NCBI RefSeq assembly: GCF_019457945.1
Contig: NZ_JAHZSU010000001.1
Location: forward strand, 577,538-641,537
Direction of reading: 5' to 3'
Length of the DNA stretch: 64,000 bases
DNA from: Ornithinimicrobium laminariae
GTDB lineage: Bacteria > Actinomycetota > Actinomycetes > Actinomycetales > Dermatophilaceae
In this document: positions 33,646-42,167 of the stretch, piece by piece
How the letters are laid out: every line of letters begins with the position of its first letter
Position numbering within the stretch: position 1 is the stretch's first letter
Program-made: the position numbers and the translations under genes
Notes under the pieces: generated by a model
The model's input: only the letters and a program-made list of their open reading frames with translations
What the model was told of the DNA's origin: nothing
Database searches by the model: none

Positions 33646-34154
33646 AGGCTCCCGCCCCGCAATTTCCCCCCTTTGCAAATCTCCCTCGCTCCGATCTAGT
33701 CCTTGCGGGCGCCCAAGGGCGAGGGCAAACAAACTCCCGGGAACTGTTTCTTCATCTGCTCGATCTCGCCCTGTCACATCGCTAAGTTGTTAGCTTGCCG
33801 ACGGGCCGTCGGACCCTCCCCCCTGCATCTCCGTTCGAGTTAGGTCCTTGTGCGGGCGCTCGTGACCAATCCGCCAGTCAGCGGCTGCGTCACCGTCGCG
33901 CAAGGGCCTGGCCCTCCCGACCAGGGTTAACGGCAGAACCAGCCACAGCAGCCACAGCGTGGGAGAATCCAGCGGGGCGAACGCATACCGACATCATGCC
34001 CGCGCGCGGTTCAACCCAGACCAGCCAAGCGCGAGAAACCTTAATGCCAGTGGCACAAGGGAAGTCATCCGAAGACGTGCCAAGCACCGCAATCGAGCCT
34101 ACGATCATGCTCAGGGTCAGAAGCGACCCCTTCCGCTAAGCAAGAGAGGCTGTT
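33646..34154. other. 509-bp region without recognised gene; degenerate direct repeat
   Basis: Two similar blocks, 33666-33712 and 33818-33859, share a C6 run, TGC-ATCTCC, TAG-TCCTTG and GCGGGCGC, with small indels. A palindrome CCGACGG-G-CCGTCGG lies at 33798-33812. Short frames on both strands have no family resemblance. AAGAGAGG before 34155 is the ribosome site of the next gene. Confidence 0.5.
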
Positions 34155-34610
34155 GTGCTGAACAAGGACGAAACCGCCCCGCTCGGGCCAGTTGACCTGG
34201 CAGTGATCCTTTTCGAAGGCGAACTACATCAGGCCGGGATCCGCGAAGCAGTCACCAGTGCTGTCAAGGGTGACTCCATTCGCATCCTGGACATTCTGTT
34301 GGTCCACAAGGACGCCAACGGCTCCGTGCACTTGTATGACGCGGAGACACCGGCAGGCACTGAGGACCTTTTGGACGTCGCCACTGCGGCGCCAGACCTC
34401 ATTGGCGAAGAAGACGCTGCCGCGGTTGCAGAAGAGATGACCCCCGGCACCACGGTCTTGATGATCGCCTGGGAGAACGTCTGGGCAGCCACGATTGCTT
34501 CTGCCATTCGCAACCGCGAGGGACGGGTTCTGCTGATGGAACGACTGCCACGCGAAGACGTTGAGGCCGCATTGCTGGCCCGCAGAGAGATCACGGAGGA
34601 CAACTCATGA
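34155..34610 (+). CDS. DUF6325/DUF1269-like protein
   Basis: 151 aa starting at GTG 34155, with AGAGAGG upstream. LGPVDLAVILFEGELHQAG opens the protein; SIRILDILLVHKDANGSVHL and TTVLMIAWENVWAATIASAIR follow. This is the pattern of actinobacterial DUF6325 proteins, which are probably stress- or envelope-related and not understood. ATGA overlap with the downstream SHOCT gene suggests coupling and a joint role. Confidence 0.78.
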   Translation: MLNKDETAPLGPVDLAVILFEGELHQAGIREAVTSAVKGDSIRILDILLVHKDANGSVHLYDAETPAGTEDLLDVATAAPDLIGEEDAAAVAEEMTPGTTVLMIAWENVWAATIASAIRNREGRVLLMERLPREDVEAALLARREITEDNS

Positions 34611-34927
34611 GGCGACGCATCGGTAGGCCCGGATTGCTGGGAGTAGCGGCTCGCACTGCCGTGGTGGCTGGAACTGCTCGAGGAGTCACTGGCGCGATGG
34701 ACCGCTCCGCACAAAGCCGAGCGCAACAGGCCGCGGACGCGCAGGCATACCAAGCCCAGCAACGGGCGCAACCCGCCCCACCTCAGGCGCCCCCTGCGGC
34801 GCCACCGACCGCCGCCCCTGCAGATGACATGTTGAATGCGCTTGAAAGGCTCGCTGCGCTGCGGGCGCAGGGCATCCTGACTGACGAGGAATTTGCCCAA
34901 CAAAAGGCTCGGATCCTCGGGAACTAG
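34607..34927 (+). CDS. SHOCT-domain protein
   Basis: 106 aa. A basic N-terminus (MRRRIGRPG), a hydrophobic Ala/Val-rich segment, then a Gln/Ala/Pro-rich linker (residues 40-75), and a C-terminal SHOCT domain (DDMLNALERLAALRAQGILTDEEFAQQK split as LERLAALRAQGILTDEEFA). SHOCT domains mediate oligomerisation. DUF6325 and SHOCT genes are often paired. Confidence 0.85.
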   Translation: MRRRIGRPGLLGVAARTAVVAGTARGVTGAMDRSAQSRAQQAADAQAYQAQQRAQPAPPQAPPAAPPTAAPADDMLNALERLAALRAQGILTDEEFAQQKARILGN

Positions 34928-34988
34928 TGGCCGCGCCTCCACCTGCCTGCTGATCGTTGTGTCGTGACGGGTGGTGCATCCTGGAGGC

Positions 34989-35429
34989 ATGGACGACTTG
35001 CAAGTGACCCCGGGGCCCGGTGCGCCCCGGGGTCTGCGCATCCCGGCCAGCGAACTGGTTGAGCAGTTCTCGCGTTCCTCAGGTCCTGGCGGCCAAAGTG
35101 TCAACACCGCTGACTCGCGCGTGCAACTGAGTCTTGACCTGGGCGCGACGTCGGCGCTCAACGACGTGCAGCGCGCCCGTGCCCTCGATCAACTATCCGG
35201 GCGACTGACCGGCACGGTGCTCACCATCGCTGCAAGCGAACATCGGTCACAACGCAAAAACCGAGTAGCGGCCCGCGAGCGCCTCAGCACGCTCTTGCGG
35301 GACGCGATGAAACCAGCCATTCAGCGTCACCCCACGCACCCAACGATAGGTTCAAAGCGCCGTCGACTGGATGCCAAGCAGCGGCGTTCCGAAATTAAGC
35401 GCCACCGCGGGCGGCCAGGACCGGAATGA
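34989..35429 (+). CDS. arfB: Alternative ribosome-rescue factor ArfB (peptidyl-tRNA hydrolase)
   Basis: 146 aa from ATG 34989; the frame upstream is trimmed. SRSSGPGGQSVN carries the catalytic GGQ at residues 34-36. The C-terminal basic tail (KRRRLDAKQRRSEIKRHRGR) enters the mRNA tunnel of stalled ribosomes. Length fits ArfB, not release factors 1/2. Confidence 0.92.
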   Translation: MDDLQVTPGPGAPRGLRIPASELVEQFSRSSGPGGQSVNTADSRVQLSLDLGATSALNDVQRARALDQLSGRLTGTVLTIAASEHRSQRKNRVAARERLSTLLRDAMKPAIQRHPTHPTIGSKRRRLDAKQRRSEIKRHRGRPGPE

Positions 35430-35459
35430 CCCACAGGTAGGCCCTGCACCAGCAGAGAC

Positions 35460-36872
35460 CTACCGCGTGGTCTCCTCCAGTATCTTCAACACTTCTGCTG
35501 AAGACGTATCCGGGTTAACGAAGACAACACGCAGCACTATTCGGCCACGCCACCGGGTCGGCACACAGAGCATGGTTCCTTCGTGCGCAAGGCGGTAGCA
35601 CCAGGTGTTGTAGTCAGCCTCGTCCCAGCCGGGGCGGTCAAACATGACGACCGACAACTCGGGGGCTACCAATAGATCGAGATGTTCAATTCGCGCGATA
35701 CCGGCCGCTACTTCACGCGCCGTGCGAAGTGTCTGCTCAATAGCTTCGCGATATCGCTCGATGCCATGCGTTGCCAGCCCGAACCACAGCGGCAAGCCTC
35801 GGACTCGGCGCGATAGGTGAAGCGCCAGATCAGAGGGGTTGGGCTGTTCACGGTCGATGTGGTCGAGATAGCTAGCGTGCTGCGAATGGGCATTACGAGC
35901 AGCTTCTGGCTCTCGATAGAGCAACGCACAGCAGTCGTATGGGGCAAACAGCCACTTGTGCGGATCCACGATAAAGCTGTCGGCCCGCTCGATCCCGTTG
36001 AACTGCTCGCGCACCGAGGGTGCCAACAGCCCGGCGCCGCCATACGCACCATCGACGTGCATCCAAACACCGTATTCGGCACAAGCGTCGGCGACATCGG
36101 CCAAGTCGTCGATGACACCGGTGTTCGTAGTGCCAGCCGAGGTGACGACCGCAAACGCAGAGGGCGTTCGCTCGAGCACCTCGCGCAAAGCCGCACCCGT
36201 CATGTGGCCACGCTCGTCAACCGGGACTTCCGCCGTCGCTACATCGAGAACTTCAGCGGCAGTGGCAATCGATGAGTGCGCACCGCTGGTGTAAACCAGG
36301 GTCCATCCTCCTTCGGGTTTTGCGCCAAGACGGGTCAGCGCACGCTTGCGAGCTGCGAAGAGGGCCGAGAGATTGCCAGTTGTGCCACCAGAAACGAAAC
36401 ACCCGACGGCTGTGTCGGGCCACTGCAGCAGACTCGCCAACCACGCAAGCACCTCGTTTTCGGCGTGGATTGCTCCAGCGCCTGCTTCCCAGAGGCCACC
36501 AAAAATGTTGGCACTGCCCGTCACCGCATCGAAGGCCACGGCCGAGCGATTTGGAGCGCCCGGGATATAAGCGAGATTGAGTTCGTGCCCCTGACTTCGG
36601 GTTGCCGGCTCCAACACGTCCTTGAAGATTCGCATGGCTTCGGCCGAACCGATGCCGTCGGATGTCACTGTCTCGCCTGCGGCGGCCGCGATCTCCGATT
36701 CGGGGTGTGCCGTTGACCTCGGGTCAGATGACCTGGCCATCCTGGCCACAGCCCACTGCAGTGCGTCACGGACTGCAGACGATTCGTCCCCCCAGAATTC
36801 GTTAGACCCCGCTAGGTCGGTGCCGTGGACGTGCGAGCCGTTGCGTTGCTGACGAGATTCGTCATCGCTCAT
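35460..36872 (-). CDS. PLP-dependent group II amino-acid decarboxylase
   Basis: 470 aa. FVSGGTTGNLSALFAARKRAL is the cofactor phosphate loop, VWMHVDGAYGG supplies the Asp that binds the pyridine nitrogen, and IVDPHKWLFAP gives the Schiff-base Lys306. The family includes aromatic-L-amino-acid, diaminobutyrate and glutamate decarboxylases; substrate is not clear from sequence. The N-terminal 40 residues are polar and may be disordered. Monocistronic, converging with arfB. Confidence 0.9.
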   Translation of the reverse strand: MSDDESRQQRNGSHVHGTDLAGSNEFWGDESSAVRDALQWAVARMARSSDPRSTAHPESEIAAAAGETVTSDGIGSAEAMRIFKDVLEPATRSQGHELNLAYIPGAPNRSAVAFDAVTGSANIFGGLWEAGAGAIHAENEVLAWLASLLQWPDTAVGCFVSGGTTGNLSALFAARKRALTRLGAKPEGGWTLVYTSGAHSSIATAAEVLDVATAEVPVDERGHMTGAALREVLERTPSAFAVVTSAGTTNTGVIDDLADVADACAEYGVWMHVDGAYGGAGLLAPSVREQFNGIERADSFIVDPHKWLFAPYDCCALLYREPEAARNAHSQHASYLDHIDREQPNPSDLALHLSRRVRGLPLWFGLATHGIERYREAIEQTLRTAREVAAGIARIEHLDLLVAPELSVVMFDRPGWDEADYNTWCYRLAHEGTMLCVPTRWRGRIVLRVVFVNPDTSSAEVLKILEETTR

Positions 36873-37178
36873 CGTGTTTCTCCCCTATCCGAGGTGGCTT
36901 CATTGCCATATCAAGCAGATCTCACCATAATCGTACGGCTTCAAACGATCTAGGACCCCAACTTCAGAACTCGCACCACCTTGAGAGCAGCCAGCACACC
37001 CTGTCGTGTCGCAATCTGGGACTAGGGCCTCCTTTCCGGCTCACCATGTCGGACATGCAGCCTCTCGCCTGCAAAGATTCGCCACACGCCCGGCCAGTCA
37101 GGTTGCAACTGAGAAAAATACGCCCATACTTTTAGAGTTGGCCGTTGTAGCGGCTGCCGCACCTACTAAGGAGTTCAC
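36873..37178. other. 306-bp intergenic region with promoter for the GPGG gene
   Basis: No open frame with family resemblance. It separates divergent genes. At its right end TTGCAA (37104-37109), a 16-bp spacer and CATACT (37126-37131) form a plausible plus-strand promoter. AAGGAG lies seven bases before ATG 37179. Confidence 0.5.
37104..37131 (+). promoter_or_regulatory. Predicted sigma-70-type promoter
   Basis: TTGCAA - 16 bp - CATACT upstream of the 47-aa gene at 37179. Both hexamers are one to two bases off consensus. Confidence 0.45.
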
Positions 37179-37322
37179 ATGGCCTTTATTCTCTGGATCA
37201 TTGCCGTCATTTTGGTCGTCTCAGGCATTTTCGCCCTGATTCGCAAGCAGATGCTGTGGGGCATTGTCCTCATCGTGGTAGGTCTCCTGGTGGGCCCGGG
37301 AGGCACCAGCATCTTCGGATGA
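37179..37322 (+). CDS. GPGG-motif small membrane protein
   Basis: 47 aa, two short helices (FILWIIAVILVVSGIFALI and LWGIVLIVVGLLVG) then PGGTSIF. The terminal GPGG motif and length match the actinobacterial small membrane family of that name. ATG 37179 has AAGGAG seven bases upstream. A perfect 19-bp terminator follows 71 bp later. Function unknown. Confidence 0.85.
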   Translation: MAFILWIIAVILVVSGIFALIRKQMLWGIVLIVVGLLVGPGGTSIFG

Positions 37323-37393
37323 TCAACCTGGCCCCTCTCTGTGGATGACTTATGCTCGGCCATCGCAAGCTCTCCTGAGAGAGGCCAATACAG

Positions 37394-37437
37394 CCAGAAA
37401 TGGTCCTGGACTCCATATAGTCCAGGACCATTTCTGG
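37394..37437. terminator. Perfect 19-bp hairpin terminator
   Basis: CCAGAAATGGTCCTGGACT and its exact reverse complement flank a CCATAT loop, followed by TTT. It lies between converging genes and can act in both directions. The longest perfect stem in the window. Confidence 0.9.
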
Positions 37438-37452
37438 TTTAGCGTCTCGCTA

Positions 37453-37935
37453 CTACTCTTCGGTCACGATGTGCATTGCCGCTTCCTCACCGGTGCCACC
37501 ATTGGGTTCTTCAGTCTCTCGGGCAATCATTTGTGCGTCGGTATCGCTCTCAGCGCCATCATCGCTGGCAGCTAGTTGCTGAAGTTCATCGCTTGAACCG
37601 ACGAAGTTCTGATCGGCTGGGATCGCATCGACATCATCGCCCCCAACCATCGGCGGTCCATCCAGACCGCTCTCATTGTCAGGGGCCCCGTATGCGCTGT
37701 CCGGGTCAGGCACCTCCTGGGAGATGCGCTCATCGATCGTTTCTTCGTGCGACTCGCCGTCTTCGTCCTCGTTATAGAACGTGGCGCTCTTGAGCCGGTT
37801 TGAGGTTTCATATCCCTGCTCAACCGGGTCACCGCCGGGGACCAACGTGTCCTCAGGCTGCAATTGGTTTTCATCATCCACGCTGTATGCCGTCAGTCCA
37901 TCACTGACATTCTCGCTGCCGGTCTGTTCACTCAT
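37453..37935 (-). CDS. DUF5709 acidic protein
   Basis: 160 aa, strongly acidic, no hydrophobic segment. LQPEDTLVPGGDPVEQGYETSNR and SHEETIDERISQEVPDPDSAYG are the DUF5709 signature (order L-P-DTL-...-D-DEGY... then E-LD-RL-QE-PD). Probably disordered. Function unknown. Confidence 0.85.
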   Translation of the reverse strand: MSEQTGSENVSDGLTAYSVDDENQLQPEDTLVPGGDPVEQGYETSNRLKSATFYNEDEDGESHEETIDERISQEVPDPDSAYGAPDNESGLDGPPMVGGDDVDAIPADQNFVGSSDELQQLAASDDGAESDTDAQMIARETEEPNGGTGEEAAMHIVTEE

Positions 37936-38024
37936 CGTGCCTCCTCAACTCGGGCCAGCCCGCTATTCGCGGACGACTTGTGATGCTGCCGCGAGTCTCG
38001 CATACCGGAGAAATCCCGCCTCGT

Positions 38025-38453
38025 TCACCCCCGCCGGGCGTTGAGCACAAAAGCAACCGCAAACACCATGACCTGTGCGACAAGGAGAAAGAACAGGACC
38101 ATCGGGACCTCAGCCCCCAAACCTATCGCGACAGCAGCCACCCCCGTAAGCGGGATGGCAACGAGGCCAAGGGCCGCGAACGCGTGAGTGAGCAAAGCAT
38201 CTTCACGCTCGTCTCCCGTCTGAGAAAAAGCGCGCTCGAACGTTGTGGCCCGCTCCGGGTGCCGAGTGATCCGCCAAAGCACAACCAAACTCGCCAACAG
38301 CCCGACACCAGCGCCCTGCAGGAATCCCGTCCCCATGTTCCCGGGCCCTCGCGCCTGCAGCAGCAACCCGATGCCCAGAATCAAGATGGTGATGACCATC
38401 AAAAACAGCACGACGAGCACCTTCCGGCGTGCAGTGTATTTAGTCGTCGACAT
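38025..38453 (-). CDS. Hypothetical membrane protein, partner of XRE regulator
   Basis: About 142 aa from ATG 38453. Four hydrophobic segments, two at each end (VLVVLFLMVITILILGIGLLL, GFLQGAGVGLLASLVVLWRI; GLVAIPLTGVAAVAIGLG, VPMVLFFLLVAQVMVFAVAFV) around a polar loop with RHPERATTFERAFSQTGDER. Overlaps the 3' end of the HTH gene by 14 bp. Such membrane-plus-XRE pairs are common in Firmicutes and Actinobacteria and may sense stress; the role is unknown. Confidence 0.75.
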   Translation of the reverse strand: MSTTKYTARRKVLVVLFLMVITILILGIGLLLQARGPGNMGTGFLQGAGVGLLASLVVLWRITRHPERATTFERAFSQTGDEREDALLTHAFAALGLVAIPLTGVAAVAIGLGAEVPMVLFFLLVAQVMVFAVAFVLNARRG

Positions 38454-38646
38454 GGAAGATCTCCTCAACTCCTGCGCGGAAGTGTCGTGCGATCGCGATT
38501 GCTAACGTGAGGGAGGGGTCATATCGGCCGGTTTCGATCGAGTTGACCGTCTGCCGAGACACTGAGAGCGCCTCGCCCAAGGCTCGCTGAGAGAGACCCG
38601 CAGCCAACCTCAACTCTCGGACATCGTTGCGCACGCTCACTCCCAC
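38440..38646 (-). CDS. Small XRE-family helix-turn-helix regulator
   Basis: 68 aa. VRELRLAAGLSQRALGEALSVSRQTVNSIETGRYDPSLTLAI split as LSQRALGEALSVSRQTVNS and IETGRYDPSLTLAIAIA: a complete XRE HTH with the YozG/YdcN-like C-terminal tail FRAGVEEIFH. First gene of a two-gene operon with the membrane protein at 38025. Confidence 0.88.
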   Translation of the reverse strand: MGVSVRNDVRELRLAAGLSQRALGEALSVSRQTVNSIETGRYDPSLTLAIAIARHFRAGVEEIFHVDD

Positions 38647-38736
38647 TCTGCGATCTTGCGGGGCTTCTTGATGTAAAGCACCCTTGCCACATCAAGGTAG
38701 ACGCGAGCAACCAAAGATGTCAGGCGAACTTGTCAT

Positions 38737-40320
38737 CTACTGCTGCTTGTAGGTGCCGAGCGTTCCCTGTTTGCGGCGCCATCGAAGAAACTGTCGATGT
38801 ATATCAACCGGGCTAGCGAATACGTGGCCCATCTCGTCGTCGTCCGTCAATAAGTCACCGTCTGCGGGCAACGTCGTGGGGTGCATCAAAATCCCGAAAT
38901 TTTGCCCGGCCCCAATGCCCCCGTGTGAGCCAACTTGGCCTTCGAAGGCATGGATCATGCCCAGTTCGTTCACTGTCGACAGCAACACCAGATCACCGCA
39001 GTGCTTGTTGTTGCTCAAATGTGCCATATCCCCAGCAGCACGGTGGCCGAAGGCGGCCAGCGGATCTTGGCCCTCCACCTCGCCGGACCCTAGGCTGCGG
39101 ACACCATCCGGCCCAACCACGACTGTGCCACCGTCGCTAGTTGCCACCATCACCACTGCCACGCCTTCGGTCTTGGCTAGCCCAGCGACCAGACCAGGCT
39201 AGCGCTGCTCAACCTGCACCAGGGAAGGCCGTTGCTGGAACTCCGGGAACCAAACCATGCCAAGATTGCCGCCTCCCACGACGATCACCTTGGGAGCATC
39301 CCGCTCGGATTCGCCCCGAGGCTCGCGGTCTGGCCCAAGCTTTGACCGTGATCAGACCAGATCGCGAAGTCGAAGTCGGTGGGCAGTTGAGCCGCTGCCC
39401 GTTGCAATTCGCCCACCACGCGGTCAAGGCCTTCAAGTGACTTCATGGACTCAGGCCGCTCTGGCCCAGCGTGGTGGGCAATCTCGTCGTAGTCCACGAA
39501 GTCGACGAAGATAATTGGGCACGCCACGACGCATGGCGTCCGTGACCAGCACCAAGTTGGTCGATCGCAGCAGCACGTTCGTCAGGCCACGCAGCGCCAC
39601 GTAGAACCATTCGCGCTTGATACGAGGCAACACGTTACGCGTCCGTTGCCGCCGCGCCTGCCATACCTCTTTGACCATTTCGCCCACGGTCAAGACCAAC
39701 GCCCGGGGCAAAATGAAGGGGCTAGCAAATAGCGGTATGAAGGGCGCACCCGACCCGAGGCCTCGCTTCTTCAACACTCGAGAGAAGACTAGAAACGACT
39801 CATCCGCGCCACCGGTGAACGCCGTGCTGATGGCGACACCACCATCTCGCAAGAGGCCCTCGCCCTGCATTCTCGACTCGATAATGGCCGCATCGGCGGG
39901 CTTGTTGGGCACCATCAGCCGCTCAAGGTCGCGATCCCAAAACCGAAATCCGGGCACCTCTGTGTCGTTGCCATGCAGGATCCCCGCTTGGCTCGCTGGA
40001 GTCGTGGACGGCAATGGCTCTGCGTAGAACTTGCGGCGACACTCCATCGAGCTGAATGACAACGAGCCCGCGTGCTGCGCGATCTTGAGGGCTGGTTCGG
40101 CCCTTGTGTCGCAGCGCGTGACCCACGACGTATGCATCGTCGCTGGCGCCTACGACCCAGCGCCCGAGCGCAACGATCAAGGCCATGACGCCGAGCACGA
40201 TCAGCAGGTCATACCAGGTCGGAATTCGCACCCCGAGCACGAGGTAGGCCGCCAAGCCCATCAGGGCAAGTCGGCCGACAACCCCAATGCCGTAATCGCA
40301 GCCGATGACGCAGCCGCCAT
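38737..40320 (-). pseudogene. Alkaline-phosphatase/phosphodiesterase-family membrane protein, multiply broken
   Basis: Pieces in three frames follow one order on the minus strand. N-terminal helices GVVGRLALMGLAAYLVLGV and IVLGVMALIVALGRW-like (YDLLIVLGVMALIVALGRW); then GLVVIQLDGVS (metal-binding Asp). About 35 residues are lost near 40010, where frames change to SQAGILHGNDTEVPGFRFWD. Near 39520 one extra base shifts to IIFVDFVDYDEIAHHAGPE and FAIWSDHGQSLG (metal ligands). A further gap and shift near 39163-39285 lead to GDLVLLSTVNELGMIHAFEG and QVGSHGGIGAGQNFG. All core motifs are recognisable but no intact frame exists. The 5' boundary is approximate. Confidence 0.8.
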
Positions 40321-40383
40321 GACCCGCTCTGCAACGGAACGATCTTCTGGCCCTTGCCTCAGATCGCCCATCGAGCTCGACAC

Positions 40384-42081
40384 TTAGCCCTTCAGCCCCG
40401 GGAAATCGTCATCCCGGTACTCCCCTTCAGGGCGATCGTTGACTACCTCGACTTCGCGGTTGCGAAGTTCGACTCGTCGGATCTTGCCCGAGATGGTCTT
40501 GGGCAACTCGCCAAACTCCAATCGCCGAATCCGCAGGTATGGCGGCAGGTGCTCACGCACATAGGCAAGGATTGAGCGCGCGGTCTCTGGCGTGGGCTTA
40601 TGCCCAGGCGACAAGACGATGTATGCCTTGGGGATAGCCAGTCGCAACTGATCCGGCGCTGGGACAACGGCTGCCTCGGCAACTGCCGGGTGCTCAATCA
40701 GCACCGACTCCAACTCAAATGGCGAAACCTTGTAGTCCGAAGCCTTAAACACGTCGTCGGTGCGCCCGACGTAGGTGATGTATCCCTGCTCGTCTCGGCT
40801 CGCTATGTCGCCAGAGTGGTAGCGCTGGCCACGCATCGCCTCAGCGTTGCGCACCGGGTCACCTTGGTAGCCGGTCATCAGCGCGACCGGATGAGCAGCC
40901 AAGTCGAGGCAGATTTCGCCTTCACCAGGACCTTCGATGACCTCATCGGTGGCCGGATCAAGGAGCACAACCGGCACGCCGGGCAGCGGGCGGCCCATCG
41001 AGCCAGCTTTCACCGGTTGGTTCGCGGTGTTGGCGATCATTGCCGTGGCCTCGGTTTGGCCGAAGCCGTCGCGGATCGTCAGGCCCCAGTGCTCTTGGAC
41101 CTGGTTGATGACCTCGGCATTGAGCGGTTCCCCTGCACCGATGGCCTCACGAAGGGAGCCACGGCCACCGCTGAGGTCAGCGTTTATCAACATCCGCCAA
41201 ACCGTTGGTGGGGCGCAGAAGGTTGTCGCCTCCTCCGAGCGGATGGCATCCAGCAAGGTTGTGGGGTCGAAGCGACGGTAGTTCAGGACGAGCACGGTCG
41301 CTTCGGCAAGCCACGGCGCGAAGAAGTTAGACCAGGCGTGCTTGGCCCACCCAGGGCTTGAAATGTTGAGGTGTATGTCGCCGGGGCGCAGCCCCAACCA
41401 ATACATAGTGGTGAGGTGGCCAACTGGATATGAGCGGTGGGTATGTTCAACCAGTTTTGGCCGGCTCGTGGTGCCGCTGGTGAAGTAGAGCAAGAGCCGA
41501 TCGTCTGTGCTGTTGCCGGGGTGGGCGACCGGTTGCGGCTCAAGCTGATAGGCGGCTCGGTGGTCAATCCATCCTTCAACCTCGCCGACGGCAACGCGCA
41601 AATAGTCACCCGGCACATCTTCAAACTTGGCTGCATCTTCGGGGTTGCAGACAACTGCGCAGGCGTTGCCACGGGCCAAGCGATCCACGAGATCCGCAGA
41701 GGTAACCGCTGTTGTGGTGGGCATGATGACGGAGCCCAGTTTGGTCAGCGCCAGCATGGTTTCCCACAACTCAATTTGGTTGCCAAGCATGACGATGACC
41801 GAGTCACCTCGACCGATCCCGTTTCCCGCCAGTGCGGCCGCGATCTGGTCGGAGCGATCAACCAACTCCGCAAAGCTGTAGGAAGCCCGGCTTCCGTCTT
41901 CCTCGAGGATCACCAAGCCCGGCGCATCATTGCCGCGCGCGAACTCGTCAAACCAGTCCAGTGCGAAGTTGAAGTTGTCACCGACCTCTGGCCAGGTGAA
42001 GTCAGCGATCGCGTCGCCATACTCCGTTCGCTGGTCGATCAGCCTGTCTCGGACGATTCGCAATTCCCCAGTGCCAGTCAT
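40384..42081 (-). CDS. Acyl-CoA synthetase (AMP-binding, medium-chain/benzoate type)
   Basis: 565 aa. Adenylation motif YFTSGTTSRPKLVEHTHRS, then DGFGQTEAT, RTDDVFKASDYKVSPFELE and the C-terminal lysine motif LPKTISGKIRRVELR. N-terminal NFNFALDWFDEFA is the MACS/benzoate-type opening. It would activate a fatty or aromatic acid with ATP and CoA. No beta-oxidation neighbours are present. The track of broken phosphatase lies directly downstream. Confidence 0.9.
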   Translation of the reverse strand: MTGTGELRIVRDRLIDQRTEYGDAIADFTWPEVGDNFNFALDWFDEFARGNDAPGLVILEEDGSRASYSFAELVDRSDQIAAALAGNGIGRGDSVIVMLGNQIELWETMLALTKLGSVIMPTTTAVTSADLVDRLARGNACAVVCNPEDAAKFEDVPGDYLRVAVGEVEGWIDHRAAYQLEPQPVAHPGNSTDDRLLLYFTSGTTSRPKLVEHTHRSYPVGHLTTMYWLGLRPGDIHLNISSPGWAKHAWSNFFAPWLAEATVLVLNYRRFDPTTLLDAIRSEEATTFCAPPTVWRMLINADLSGGRGSLREAIGAGEPLNAEVINQVQEHWGLTIRDGFGQTEATAMIANTANQPVKAGSMGRPLPGVPVVLLDPATDEVIEGPGEGEICLDLAAHPVALMTGYQGDPVRNAEAMRGQRYHSGDIASRDEQGYITYVGRTDDVFKASDYKVSPFELESVLIEHPAVAEAAVVPAPDQLRLAIPKAYIVLSPGHKPTPETARSILAYVREHLPPYLRIRRLEFGELPKTISGKIRRVELRNREVEVVNDRPEGEYRDDDFPGLKG

Positions 42082-42167
42082 GTCCGCATACTGCCAGGAA
42101 GATGAGCCGGATCACACCCCCCGCCTTTTGTGGGTCACGTTGCAAACGGCAGAGGCTTGGCCATTGC

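Noticed and set aside
33890-34108. 72-aa minus-strand frame in the 33.6-34.1 kb gap
   Set aside because: No ribosome site, no similarity and ordinary chance length in high-GC DNA.
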